Shown here one piece after another: positions 42,210 through 51,008 of a stretch of DNA of 64,000 bases. A program made the translations under genes and the position numbers. Each line of letters begins with the position of its first letter. Position 1 is the first letter of the stretch. This stretch comes from Paraburkholderia guartelaensis (GTDB taxonomy: Bacteria; Pseudomonadota; Gammaproteobacteria; Burkholderiales; Burkholderiaceae). Where the stretch lies: positions 1-64,000 of the forward strand of contig NZ_SMOD01000016.1 of NCBI RefSeq assembly GCF_004353905.1, given 5' to 3'. The notes under the pieces are model-generated. The model was given only the letters and a program-made list of their open reading frames with translations, did no database searches and was not told the DNA's origin.

Positions 42210-43187
42210 TCATGAGTACGCGCGTTGTACGGGCATGCCTTGCGCCTGCTCCGGCACGGGATGCAGATCGAGGCGGCGCCCGGCCTTCAGAATCTGGCTG
42301 GGCACGTCATGACCGATCAGGCCGGGCAACAGCGCGGCGGCGTCGAGCACGGCGGCGAGGTTGACGCCGGTGTCGTAGCCGTCGAGTTCGAGCATGTGCA
42401 CGAGTTCTTCGGTGCACACGTTGCCGCTCGCGCCCGGCGCGTACGGACAGCCGCCAAGACCGCCGAGCGAAGCGTCGAAGCGCACGATGCCCGCATCGAG
42501 TGCCGCAAGCGTGTTGGCGAGCGCCATGCCGCGCGTGTTGTGGAAGTGCAGCGTCAGTTCGAGTGCGCCGAACGCCTGCGCAGCGCTTTCGCACAGCGCC
42601 CGCACCTGCGCGGGATGCGCCATGCCGGTGGTATCGCAAAGCGTAACGCCCTGCACGCCCAGTTCCGCGAAACGCTGCATCCAGCCGAGCACGTCCTGCA
42701 CGGGTACGTCGCCTTCCATCGGGCAGCCCATTGCTGTGGAGAGCGAAACATTGATCGCCACGCCCGTGCCGCGCACCGCGTCGATCACGTCGCGCAACTG
42801 CGCGAACGACTGCTCGCGCGTCATGCGCAGATTGGTGCGATTGTGGGTCTCGCTCACCGACATCACGAGATTCACTTCATTCACGTTGCACGACAACGCG
42901 CGCTCCGCGCCGCGCACGTTCGGCACGAGCACCGTATAGACGACGCCCGGCACGCGCTCGATGCCGTGCATCACCGCCTCGGCGTCGCGCAGTGCGGGAA
43001 TCGCCTTGGGCGACGTGAACGAGGTCACCTCGATCTTCGCGTAGCCGCATGCGCTCAGGCGGTCGATCAGCGCGATCTTGTCGTCAGTGTCGATGAAGGC
43101 AGCTTCGTTCTGGAAGCCGTCGCGTGTCGCGACTTCGTTCAGATACAGCACCTTGCCCTTGAAGTTGTCCTTATTGCCAGTCGTCAT
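42210..43187 (-). CDS. Hydroxymethylglutaryl-CoA-lyase-like enzyme
   Basis: A 325-residue TIM-barrel protein of the HMGL/DRE family. NEVATRDGFQNE is the start motif (R and D of the DRE-type active site), HFHNTRGMALAN carries the metal-binding His pair, and GLGGCPYAPGASGNVCTEELVHML contains the catalytic Cys loop typical of HMG-CoA lyases. It cleaves a 3-hydroxy-3-methyl acyl-CoA to acetyl-CoA plus a keto acid. Next to a CoA-transferase it probably acts on the CoA ester that enzyme makes. Upstream and downstream gaps are only about 15 bases. Confidence 0.87.
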   Translation of the reverse strand: MTTGNKDNFKGKVLYLNEVATRDGFQNEAAFIDTDDKIALIDRLSACGYAKIEVTSFTSPKAIPALRDAEAVMHGIERVPGVVYTVLVPNVRGAERALSCNVNEVNLVMSVSETHNRTNLRMTREQSFAQLRDVIDAVRGTGVAINVSLSTAMGCPMEGDVPVQDVLGWMQRFAELGVQGVTLCDTTGMAHPAQVRALCESAAQAFGALELTLHFHNTRGMALANTLAALDAGIVRFDASLGGLGGCPYAPGASGNVCTEELVHMLELDGYDTGVNLAAVLDAAALLPGLIGHDVPSQILKAGRRLDLHPVPEQAQGMPVQRAYS

Positions 43188-43202
43188 CTTGCCGCTCTCC
43201 GT

Positions 43203-44393
43203 TCAGATTACGCCGCGCGCGCGCCATGCTTCGCGCGTTGCGGCGTCGACGCCTATCGATTCCAGCACTGTGTCGGTATGTTCGCCGAGCTTCGGCGCGC
43301 TGCGCTCGATCGTGCCGGGTGTGCCGCACAGCTTGGGCACCACGCCCGGCACCTGCACCGCTGTGCCGTCAGGCAAGGTGTCGTCCACGATCATCTCGCG
43401 GGCGTGGTAATGCGGATCGGCTGCGATGTCCGCGACGTCGTAGATGCGGCCCGCAGGAATACGCGCCTCGTTGAGCGCCGCGAGCACCTCATCGAGCGTG
43501 TGCCGCGCGGTCCATTCGCCGATCGCGGCGTCGATGCGCTCGACCTGCGCGACGCGTCCGTCGTTCTGCGCGAGCGCGGGATCGTTGCCCAGGTCCGGAC
43601 GACCGATCAGCTCCATCAGGCGGCGATAGATGCTGTCGCCATTGCCTGCGATCAGCGCGTACTTGCCGTCGCTGCAGCGGTAGGCGTTGCTCGGCGCGAT
43701 GCCGGGCAGGCTGCTGCCGGCCGGCTGGCGCACGGCGCCGAACACCGAATACTCGGGCAGCAGGCTTTCCATCATGTTGAAGACCGACTCGTAGAGCGCG
43801 ACGTCCACGACCTGGCCCCGTCCGCCCTGCTGCTCGCGGTGCCGCAGCGCCAACAGGATGCCGATCACGCCATGCAGCGCGGAAAGCGAATCGCCGATCG
43901 AGATGCCCACGCGCACCGGCGTGCGCTCCGGCTCGCCGCTCAGGTGACGCAGGCCACCCATCGCTTCGGCGACCACGCCGAAACCAGGCCGGTCACGATA
44001 CGGGCCCGTCTGCCCGTAGCCCGAAACGCGCAACATGACGAGACCGGGATTGATCGCGCTGAGTTCGTCCCAGCCGAGGCCCCAGCCTTCGAGCGTGCCG
44101 GGACGGAAATTTTCGATCAGCACGTCGGTTTCCGATACGAGACGGCGAATCACGTCCTGCCCTTCGGGCGTGCGCAGATCGAGCGTGATGGACTCCTTGT
44201 TGCGCGACTGGGCAGCCCACCAGACCGACGTGCCGTCGTGCAGCAGGCGCCACTTGCGCAACGGATCGCCCACGCCGGGCGGCTCCACCTTAATGACGCT
44301 CGCGCCGAATTCGGCGAGCATGCGGCCAGCAAACGGACCCGCGATGAGCTGTCCGAGCTCCAGAACGCGGATTCCTTCGAGTGGTCGTGGCAT
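43203..44393 (-). CDS. CaiB/BaiF-family (family III) CoA-transferase
   Basis: A 396-residue family III CoA-transferase. IRVLELGQLIAGPFAGRMLAEFGASVIKVE and the SRNKESITLDLRTPEG block are diagnostic; NFRPGTLEGWGLG and the region ending RVSGYGQTGPY hold the usual conserved residues. The catalytic Asp of the family is expected near residue 170 (GVSIGD-type text reads GISIGDSLSALHG here). ATG at 44393 follows AGGAGACACAGCC. It is the first gene of the operon and starts next to the four-half-site operator at 44410-44492. The acid substrate is unknown. Confidence 0.9.
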   Translation of the reverse strand: MPRPLEGIRVLELGQLIAGPFAGRMLAEFGASVIKVEPPGVGDPLRKWRLLHDGTSVWWAAQSRNKESITLDLRTPEGQDVIRRLVSETDVLIENFRPGTLEGWGLGWDELSAINPGLVMLRVSGYGQTGPYRDRPGFGVVAEAMGGLRHLSGEPERTPVRVGISIGDSLSALHGVIGILLALRHREQQGGRGQVVDVALYESVFNMMESLLPEYSVFGAVRQPAGSSLPGIAPSNAYRCSDGKYALIAGNGDSIYRRLMELIGRPDLGNDPALAQNDGRVAQVERIDAAIGEWTARHTLDEVLAALNEARIPAGRIYDVADIAADPHYHAREMIVDDTLPDGTAVQVPGVVPKLCGTPGTIERSAPKLGEHTDTVLESIGVDAATREAWRARGVI

Positions 44394-44741
44394 GGCTGTG
44401 TCTCCTGTCGACCAGAGTTGGGGCAAAGCTGTCGATCAGAGTTAGCGCTTTAGCGCTTACTCTGATCCCATGCAAAGCTCCTGACTCTGGTCCCATGAAA
44501 GGGGTTATTTCGGACTGGTTGCGACTGACTATGGGAGACATGATGAACCGGACCGCACCCTTTGATAATCGATGCTTGCTCAATCTGGCTTGACCAAATG
44601 GAAAGGCTGGACGAACGCCTGTGGCGCGGCGTCGCTGCGAATTTCCTCACCGGAAACTCAGGTGGCGGATCGCGCAAGCCGGGCGGGCACCTGGTGCGCG
44701 ACAATGGACGTACTGCCCCTCTTTCGCTCAGGCCAGACATC
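44394..44741. other. Divergent intergenic region with nested operator repeats
   Basis: A 348-base gap between the CoA-transferase and dehydrogenase starts. Positions 44410-44492 carry four related half-sites (separate entry). The stretch from about 44500 to 44741 is open in the dehydrogenase frame, but there is no ribosome-binding site for a longer protein and the text is not family-like. No small gene supported. Confidence 0.5.
44410..44492. promoter_or_regulatory. Four half-site nested inverted repeat (operator array)
   Basis: GACCAGAGT (44410-44418), GATCAGAGT (44434-44442), ACTCTGATC (44459-44467) and ACTCTGGTC (44484-44492) are four half-sites arranged symmetrically. The inner pair extends to 16-base arms (44434-44449 and 44452-44467, one mismatch, two-base spacer). 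GCAAAGCT also occurs on both sides (44423-44430 and 44472-44479). The array begins 17 bases before the CoA-transferase start codon, so a bound protein would block that promoter. Confidence 0.65.
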
Positions 44742-45701
44742 ATGCACGTCGTTTTTCTCGATCGCGCGACGCTCGCGCCCCAGACGCAGCTTCGTCCGCT
44801 GCCGTTCGACCACACACTGGAAACCTTCGAGCGCACCGCGCCCGATGAGGTCGCCGCCCGCATCAGCAACGCCGACATCGTGATTACGAACAAGGCGCGC
44901 ATCACCGCCGAAGCACTGGCTGGCGCGCCCCGCCTGCGCATGGTCGCCGTCGCCGCCACGGGCACGGACAACGTCGATCTGGCCGCCTGCGCGACGCGCG
45001 GCATCGTCGTGAGCAACGTGCGCGACTACGCCGGCAACAGCGTGCCGGAGCATACGTTCGCATTGATATTCTCGCTGCGCCGCAGCCTGGCCGCGTATCG
45101 CGACGCCGTGCGCGCGGGCCGCTGGCTCGAATCGGGACAGTTCTGCTTCTTTGATTTTCCGATCCGCAATCTCGCGGGTTCGACGCTCGGCGTCATCGGG
45201 GACGGCGCACTGGGACAAGCCGTTGCGCAAATGGGACGCGCGCTGGGCCTGCGCGTGCTGTTCGCCGCGCGCAAAACGCGCAACGACGCGAAAGCGGGCT
45301 ACGTGCCGCTCGAAACGCTGCTCGAAGACAGCGACATCATCACGCTGCACTGCCCGCTCACCGCGGAAACGCGGGATCTGATCGACGCCACGGCATTCGC
45401 GCGCATGAAGCGGCGGCCCTTGCTGATCAACACGGCACGTGGGGGACTCGTAAACGAAGCGGCGTTGGTGGACGCCCTGCAAAGCGGCGCGATTTTAGGC
45501 GCCGGCTTCGATGTCGTGACGCAGGAACCGTTGCCAGCCGATCATCCTTTTCAGGCCATCGTCTCGCATCCGGCGTTCATCCTCACACCCCACGTTGCGT
45601 GGGCGAGCGATGAAGCCATGCAGGCGCTTGCGGATCAACTCGTGGAAAACATTGCGGCGTTTTGCGAAGGCAAGCCGCGCAATCGGGTCAGTGCGCGTTG
45701 A
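44742..45701 (+). CDS. D-2-hydroxyacid dehydrogenase (glycerate/hydroxypyruvate type)
   Basis: A 319-residue NAD(P)-dependent enzyme. The Rossmann motif GVIGDGALGQAVAQMG lies at about 150. Catalytic Arg in NTARGG, Glu in DVVTQEPLP and His in LTPHVAWAS are all present. The pattern is close to glycerate dehydrogenases and hydroxypyruvate reductases. ATG at 44742 (MHVVFLDRA) gives a normal N-terminus; the frame is open from 44562 but that text is not family-like. Divergent from the CoA-transferase operon and sharing its operator. Confidence 0.87.
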   Translation: MHVVFLDRATLAPQTQLRPLPFDHTLETFERTAPDEVAARISNADIVITNKARITAEALAGAPRLRMVAVAATGTDNVDLAACATRGIVVSNVRDYAGNSVPEHTFALIFSLRRSLAAYRDAVRAGRWLESGQFCFFDFPIRNLAGSTLGVIGDGALGQAVAQMGRALGLRVLFAARKTRNDAKAGYVPLETLLEDSDIITLHCPLTAETRDLIDATAFARMKRRPLLINTARGGLVNEAALVDALQSGAILGAGFDVVTQEPLPADHPFQAIVSHPAFILTPHVAWASDEAMQALADQLVENIAAFCEGKPRNRVSAR

Positions 45702-45746
45702 GCGCGAGGCGCGGCAACCGCAGCGGGGTTGCCCGCGCCTGAGACA

Positions 45747-45995
45747 TCAGGCCATTTCCGGCTGCTTGGCGTGCCACCATTCGTCGACGGCCTGTTTCGC
45801 CGTTTGTTCGACCACGCTGAGCGCCATCAGCACATCGATCTTCAGCTTGGGAATTGCAAGCTCCACGGAAGGCAGCTTGGCCGTTTCCACTTGTGCGTCG
45901 ACACCTTCCATAACCGCGCGGCACAGCCATTGCGTGTCCGTCGCGTCTGCTTTCGCATCGACAGTGACTCGAAAGCCACGATATTCGACTGCCAT
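45747..45995 (-). CDS. Small protein of unknown function
   Basis: An 82-residue soluble protein. GGGAGAG lies six bases before ATG at 45995. It starts EYRGFRVTVDAKADATDTQWLCRAVM, a strand-rich half, and ends in a helix, KQAVDEWWHAKQPEMA. I recognise no domain; short proteins of this type are common in Burkholderia. It is convergent with the dehydrogenase gene. Confidence 0.6.
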   Translation of the reverse strand: MAVEYRGFRVTVDAKADATDTQWLCRAVMEGVDAQVETAKLPSVELAIPKLKIDVLMALSVVEQTAKQAVDEWWHAKQPEMA

Positions 45996-46205
45996 ATACT
46001 CTCCCGAAACCTGACAAAACGTAATGCTCGCCCTGCCGGACGGCGGTGAGGGGGCGACTATATCACCACTTTCGTGACGCTTCAGCGAGGTCCACACGAA
46101 GTCGCGAAGAAGGCGTGAAAAAACACTGCGCCTGCATTCACGCCCTGTTTTAAGGAGCGATTCTGCGGGCGCAAGAACAATCGGGTCAGTTCGGACTTCC
46201 GAATT

Positions 46206-47534
46206 TCAGCTCGCGAGCGTGGTACGCATCGAAGCCTGCCGCATTGTCCGCCAGCCGACGATCGCGAGCGAAACGCCCGAGATCACGGCGGCAAGCGAGA
46301 CGTAATACGCGGGTGCGAGCGTATCGCCCGTCACGTGAATCAGCACTTCGGCAATCGTCGGCGCAAAGCCGCCAAAGAGCGTCACGCCAAGGCTATACGC
46401 GATGGAAAGCCCCGCCGAGCGCACGCGCACGGGAAAAATCTCCGACATCAGCGCTGGCATCGGGCCCGAATAGGCCGCCTTGAAGATGCCCGCGGCGCCC
46501 TGGAGCACGAGCAGCCAGCCGAGCGTGGGGTGACGCTGCAACAGCGCAAACATGGGATACGTGAGCGCTGCGAGCAGGATCGACGTGGTCAGCATGATGC
46601 GAATGCGGCCGATACGGTCCGAGAGCGCGCCCATCACCGGCGAAAGCGCGAACTGCAGGCCGCCGTTGAGCACGACCACGCCGAACGAGGTCGCCGCCGC
46701 CATGTGGAGCTGTTTCACCGCGTACATCGGCATGTAGAGCTGGAGGATGTACACGCCGACGGTGGACTGCGCAACGATGCCTACCGCGAGCAGCAGGCTC
46801 ACCCATTGACGGCCGAGCCCCGGCTCATTCGTTGCGCGCGCATCTTGTTCGCCGTGCGCTTGCTGGTTCGCGACGAATTCGGGCGTCTCGTCCAGATGCG
46901 AGCGGATGTACCAGCCCACGGGTCCGAGCACGAGCCCGAAGAAGAACGGAACGCGCCAGCCCCACGCCTGCAGTTGCTCGGGCGGCAGCCACCATGCGAG
47001 CACGCCGCCGAACGACGCCGCGAGAATCGCGGCCGCGCCCTGGCTCGCGAACTGCCAGCTCGCGTAGTAGCCGCGCTTCGCGGAGCTGTGTTCGACCATG
47101 AACGCCGTCGCGCTGCCGAATTCGCCGCCCACCGCAAAACCCTGCACGAGACGCGCGAGCAGGATCAGGAGCGGCGCGGCGATACCGATCGACGCATATG
47201 GCGGCATGACCGCCATGGCGAGCGTGCCCGCCATCATGAGCGCAATGGCGAGCGTGAGCGCGGCCTTGCGCCCCTTGCGGTCGCCGTAGACGCCCAGCAC
47301 GATCGCGCCGAGCGGACGCATGAGAAAAGAGATGCCAAAGGTGCCGACTGCAAGCAGCGTGGAGAGCCATTCGTCGTGCACGGGAAAGAACTGCTTCGCG
47401 ATGATCGGCGCGAAGTAGCCGTACACGAGAAAGTCGAACCACTCCAACGCATTGCCGATCGACGAAGAGAACACGATACGGCGCACCATGCCGCGGCTGA
47501 GCGGCGCGCCCGTTACCGATGAACCGGTCTCCAT
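46206..47534 (-). CDS. MHS-family metabolite:proton symporter
   Basis: A 442-residue, 12-helix MFS protein. SIGNALEWFDFLVYGYFAPII in helix 1 and GDRKGRKAALTLAI (motif A) mark the metabolite:H+ symporter family (citrate, alpha-ketoglutarate, proline/betaine). ARLVQGFAVGGEFGSATAFMVEHS is the family's third conserved block. It follows the gamma-glutamyltransferase gene by 99 bases on the same strand. It could take up a gamma-glutamyl compound or its breakdown product; inference only. Confidence 0.88.
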   Translation of the reverse strand: METGSSVTGAPLSRGMVRRIVFSSSIGNALEWFDFLVYGYFAPIIAKQFFPVHDEWLSTLLAVGTFGISFLMRPLGAIVLGVYGDRKGRKAALTLAIALMMAGTLAMAVMPPYASIGIAAPLLILLARLVQGFAVGGEFGSATAFMVEHSSAKRGYYASWQFASQGAAAILAASFGGVLAWWLPPEQLQAWGWRVPFFFGLVLGPVGWYIRSHLDETPEFVANQQAHGEQDARATNEPGLGRQWVSLLLAVGIVAQSTVGVYILQLYMPMYAVKQLHMAAATSFGVVVLNGGLQFALSPVMGALSDRIGRIRIMLTTSILLAALTYPMFALLQRHPTLGWLLVLQGAAGIFKAAYSGPMPALMSEIFPVRVRSAGLSIAYSLGVTLFGGFAPTIAEVLIHVTGDTLAPAYYVSLAAVISGVSLAIVGWRTMRQASMRTTLAS

Positions 47535-47582
47535 GTCAGTCTCCTCCGTTTTTATTTGGTCTACTCATTGTTCGTCGTGAAC

Positions 47583-47607
47583 CGCGAGCGGGGTATTCCC
47601 GCTCGCG
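47583..47607 (-). terminator. Hairpin between gamma-glutamyltransferase and MHS transporter
   Basis: CGCGAGCGGG (47583-47592) and CCCGCTCGCG (47598-47607) form a perfect 10-base stem with a five-base loop. No T-run follows on the minus strand, so read-through to the transporter gene remains possible. Confidence 0.5.
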
Positions 47608-47633
47608 TCAACTACTGCTTGCCGGTTTGCCGC

Positions 47634-49271
47634 CTAGAAGCCCGCTGCGAGCCCGTCGCGGCGCGTGTCGCTCGCGGCCACATAGCCGCGCTCGGGATCG
47701 TTGCGATCGAGCTTCCAGATGAACTGGCCCGAGCCGAAGTCCATGTACGGATCGTCGATGCCCTTGATCTCGTGGCCGAGCCCTTGCAGCGCGCGCGCCG
47801 TCTGCGGGTTGAAGGTCGATTCGATATCGAGCGTGAAGTCGCGGTTGACCTTCCAGCGCGGCGCATCGCACGCGGCCTGCGGCTGCTGGCCGTAGTCGAG
47901 CATGCGCACGACCGACTGCAAATGCCCTTGCGGCTGCATGTCGCCGCCCATCACGCCGAAGCTCATCACGGCTTCCTGGCGGCCGTCCACCTGCTGCGTG
48001 AGGAACGCCGGAATGATGGTGTGGAACGGGCGCTTGCCGCCTGCCACGACGTTGGGCGATGCCGGGTCCATCGAAAAACCGCAGCCGCGGTTCTGCAGCG
48101 CGATGCCGGTGCCCGACACGACCACGCCCGAACCGAAGCCCATGTAGTTCGACTGGATGAAGCTCACCATCATGCCGCGCTCGTCCACGGCGGAGAGATA
48201 GATCGTGCCGCCCGAGCGCGGCATGCCGAAGTCGAAATGCGTGGCGCGCTTCGGGTCGATCAGCTTCGCGCGCTCTTTCAGGTAGGCGTCGTCGAGCATC
48301 TGCTCGGGCGTGACCTCCATCGAACGCGGATCGGCCACGTAGCGATAGACGTCGGCGAACGCGAGCTTCATGGCCTCGATCTGCAGATGCTGCGATTCGA
48401 GGCTGTCGATTGCGAGCGAGCCCATGTCGAACTGTTCGAGAATGCCGAGCGCGATCAGCGCGGCGATGCCCTGCCCGTTCGGCGGAATTTCGTGGACCGT
48501 GTAGCCGCGATAGTTCTTGCCGATCGGCTCGACCCATTCCGGGCGATAGTTGCGCAGGTCGTCCAGCGTGAGCGCCGCGCCGCCTTCACGCGCAAACGCG
48601 GCGATGCGCTCGGCGAGTTCGCCTTCGTAGTAGTCGCGCGGACCGCGTTCCGCGAGACGCCGCAGCGTGGCCGCATGGCCGGGGAAGCACACGCGCTCGC
48701 TTACTTCGGGCGCGCGCCCGCGCGGCATGAACGTATCGGCAAAGCCCGGCTGATTGTGCAACTCGGGAATCGCCGCCTGCCACTTGCGCGTGACGATGGT
48801 CGCTACCGCATGGCCGCGCTCCGCGATCTCGATGGCCGGCTCCATCAGGTCCGCGAACGGCAGCTTGCCGAACTTCGCATGCAGCGCTTCCCAGCCCGCG
48901 ATCACGCCAGGCACGGTCACCGTGTCCCAGCCGCGCTTGGGCTGCTTCGCGAGTCCGTTTTCCTCGCCGTATTTGCGGCGGAAATAATCGACGTTCCACG
49001 CCGCCGGCGCATTGCCCGACGCGTTCAAGCCGTGCAGCTTCGCGCCGTCCCACACGAGCGCGAAGCAGTCGCTGCCAAGACCGTTCGATACCGGCTCGAC
49101 CACGGTGATGGCCGCGGCAGCGGCGATGGCGGCGTCGATGGCATTCCCGCCTTTCCAGAGCATGCGCAGCCCGGCCTGCGCGGCAAGCGGATGCGACGTC
49201 GAAACGATATTGCGGGCGAACACCGGCAGGCGCGGCGTCGGATAGGGGTTTTGCCAGTTGAAGCGCGTCAT
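47634..49271 (-). CDS. Gamma-glutamyltransferase family protein
   Basis: A 545-residue Ntn-hydrolase of the GGT family. The autocleavage site with the nucleophilic threonine is GGTIYLSAVDERG (Thr about 356); the C-terminal small subunit contains FGVMGGDMQPQGH, conserved in the family. The N-terminal part has VSTSHPLAAQAGLRMLWKGGNAIDAAIA. No clear signal peptide is present, so the enzyme is probably cytoplasmic, unlike E. coli Ggt. Enzymes of this group also include acylases. ATG at 49271. It is divergent from a LysR gene and followed by a transporter. Confidence 0.88.
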   Translation of the reverse strand: MTRFNWQNPYPTPRLPVFARNIVSTSHPLAAQAGLRMLWKGGNAIDAAIAAAAAITVVEPVSNGLGSDCFALVWDGAKLHGLNASGNAPAAWNVDYFRRKYGEENGLAKQPKRGWDTVTVPGVIAGWEALHAKFGKLPFADLMEPAIEIAERGHAVATIVTRKWQAAIPELHNQPGFADTFMPRGRAPEVSERVCFPGHAATLRRLAERGPRDYYEGELAERIAAFAREGGAALTLDDLRNYRPEWVEPIGKNYRGYTVHEIPPNGQGIAALIALGILEQFDMGSLAIDSLESQHLQIEAMKLAFADVYRYVADPRSMEVTPEQMLDDAYLKERAKLIDPKRATHFDFGMPRSGGTIYLSAVDERGMMVSFIQSNYMGFGSGVVVSGTGIALQNRGCGFSMDPASPNVVAGGKRPFHTIIPAFLTQQVDGRQEAVMSFGVMGGDMQPQGHLQSVVRMLDYGQQPQAACDAPRWKVNRDFTLDIESTFNPQTARALQGLGHEIKGIDDPYMDFGSGQFIWKLDRNDPERGYVAASDTRRDGLAAGF

Positions 49272-49364
49272 GGAATTCGGATTCCGGTAATGAACGAAAG
49301 CAGCGTCGCGCGCACTGCCGCACTCAGTCGCGGGGCGCACGTCTCATGCCGATCTATCGATTAT

Positions 49365-49398
49365 CTTGAAGGATCAAGCGAAAAAATATTAATATTTT
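49365..49398. promoter_or_regulatory. Inverted repeats in the ggt/LysR divergent promoter
   Basis: CTTGA-N4-TCAAG (49365-49378) is a LysR-like inverted repeat. Next to it, AAAATATTAATATTTT (49383-49398) is a perfect 16-base AT-only palindrome in otherwise GC-rich DNA. Both lie within 60 bases of the LysR start at 49425. Confidence 0.45.
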
Positions 49399-49424
49399 AT
49401 TGTCGACACTTAAGTTTTCTTTAC

Positions 49425-50288
49425 ATGCTCACCCTACGCATGCTGCGCACCTTGCAAGCCGTCGCGCGCAGTGGATCGTTCGCCACGGCGGCGGAAAAAA
49501 CGGCGCTCACCCAGGCGGCCGTGAGCCTGCAGATGCGCGGGCTCGAAGAAGCACTCGGGCGGCAGATCTTCGACCGCCGCGCGCGGCAGGTCGCGCTCAC
49601 GCGCGAAGGCCGAGAGATCTGCGCGAAGGTCGAACACATTCTCGCGCTGATCGACGAGTTGCCCGCGAGCGCCGGCGACACGATGCGCGGCTCGATCATC
49701 ATCGGCGCGGTGGTGTCGGTGATCGGCGCGCTTTCGCTGGCCGTCGCGCATCTGAAAACTGGCCATCCGGAACTCGAAGTGCGCCTCACCTCGGCGCGCT
49801 CGAACGAGCTGGCGCGCATGGTCGAAGACGGCGACGTGGACCTTGCCGTCGTAGTTGGCAGTGCAGATGGTTCGCTTCACGAGTCGCTCGCGTGGACGCC
49901 GCTCTACGAGGAGCCGTTAATGCTCGTGACGAGCCGCGCGACGCCCGGAGACGACGCGCGCCGCATCCTGCGCGAGCGAGGCTTTCTGCGCTTCGACCGG
50001 CGCGTGCCGACGGGCGTCGTGATCGACCACGCACTGGGCGAGCTAGGCATCGAACCGCTCGAATATCTGGAGCTGAATTCGATCGAAACGATTGTCTCGC
50101 TGGTGCGCAACGACGTGGGCGTGAGTGTGTTGCCCGTTCTGCAAGGCGGCAAATGGCAGAGCGATCCGAATTTGCGGCTCGTCCCGCTCCCCGGGCGGCC
50201 ATTCATCCGCACCGTCGGGATGATTCACCGGAAGGCGCACAAGCAAACGTTGCTCACACAAACGATTGCAGACATGCTGCGTCGGTGA
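49425..50288 (+). CDS. LysR-family regulator divergent from gamma-glutamyltransferase
   Basis: A 287-residue LysR protein. The helix-turn-helix is GSFATAAEKTALTQAAVSLQMRGLEEALG; the effector-binding domain starts near GDTMRGSIIIGAVVSVIG. ATG at 49425 is the natural start; the plus-strand frame is open for 600 codons upstream but that stretch is the shadow of the gamma-glutamyltransferase gene. Divergent placement suggests control of ggt and the MHS transporter. Confidence 0.88.
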   Translation: MLTLRMLRTLQAVARSGSFATAAEKTALTQAAVSLQMRGLEEALGRQIFDRRARQVALTREGREICAKVEHILALIDELPASAGDTMRGSIIIGAVVSVIGALSLAVAHLKTGHPELEVRLTSARSNELARMVEDGDVDLAVVVGSADGSLHESLAWTPLYEEPLMLVTSRATPGDDARRILRERGFLRFDRRVPTGVVIDHALGELGIEPLEYLELNSIETIVSLVRNDVGVSVLPVLQGGKWQSDPNLRLVPLPGRPFIRTVGMIHRKAHKQTLLTQTIADMLRR

Positions 50289-50542
50289 CAGAACGCGTGA
50301 CTGCGACCATCTGTCATGCAAATTCCTCAATAGCCTATGAATAGGCGCATCGCGGTTGCACGGCCACGTCGTTAGAGCCGCTCTTGGGTTGACCTGCCTC
50401 AACTCGAAAGTAAAATGAAAGCACTGAAAAACAAGAGCCGCCGGGGCTACCCGCCTCGCACCGCTCGACAGGCCGCGCTCTCGCTCTTACCGGAGCCTGA
50501 GCATTAATTAGCAATACAAAGTTATTTGCCGGAGAGAAATTC

Positions 50543-50857
50543 ATGAAAGTCAGAACTCGCACCGTTGCCATCGTCGCCATCGTGGCCAGCGCCCTGTTTG
50601 CGGGCCAGGTGTTTGCACAGACCCCCGCACCGGCAAGCAAGGAAGGCCAGCCCGCCGCCACCGTGACGCATAACGACCCGATCGTTCAGAAGCGCATGGA
50701 AGTTCGCGAGGCCAACCGGCAACAGCGCGCCCGCACAGCGGAAGCGCGCCAGACCTTCAAGCAGGAATCACGTGACGCCCGGGCCGAGCGCAACCAGTCG
50801 GCGCAAGACTCCCGTGCCCGCGCGCAAGCCGCGCTCGACGCGCTCGACGCGCACTAA
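50543..50857 (+). CDS. Small exported charged protein of unknown function
   Basis: A 104-residue protein with a clear signal peptide (VAIVAIVASALFAGQVFA, cleavage after AQVFA-type text near residue 25). The mature part is very rich in Arg, Gln, Glu and Ala (EARQTFKQESRDARAERNQS) and probably an extended helix in the periplasm. GCCGGAGAG lies nine bases before ATG at 50543. No family recognised. The following gene is a membrane-linked phospholipase D protein. Confidence 0.65.
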   Translation: MKVRTRTVAIVAIVASALFAGQVFAQTPAPASKEGQPAATVTHNDPIVQKRMEVREANRQQRARTAEARQTFKQESRDARAERNQSAQDSRARAQAALDALDAH

Positions 50858-51008
50858 GCGCGCGCCACCCACGCGTTCGCTCCTGGGCTGTACGCCTGGC
50901 GTGGTGCCCGCCACGCCAATCGCGTAAGCTAACGTCGTTGCACGCTCACTCGCGAAGCCCCGCGCTTCGTGCCTCGAGGCGGGATCGACACGGGAAAGCG
51001 AACGCTCC

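Noticed and set aside
42225..44453. A 742-codon open frame on the plus strand
   Set aside because: It is antisense to the HMG-lyase-like and CoA-transferase genes, is rich in His/Arg/Ala as GC-shadow frames are, and shows no motif.
44562..44741. N-terminal extension of the 2-hydroxyacid dehydrogenase
   Set aside because: The frame is open, but the 60 extra residues do not resemble the family, and the usual N-terminus begins at 44742.
47556..50288. A 910-codon open frame on the plus strand
   Set aside because: Its first 600 codons run antisense to the gamma-glutamyltransferase gene and have no start signal; only the last 287 codons are a real LysR gene starting at 49425.
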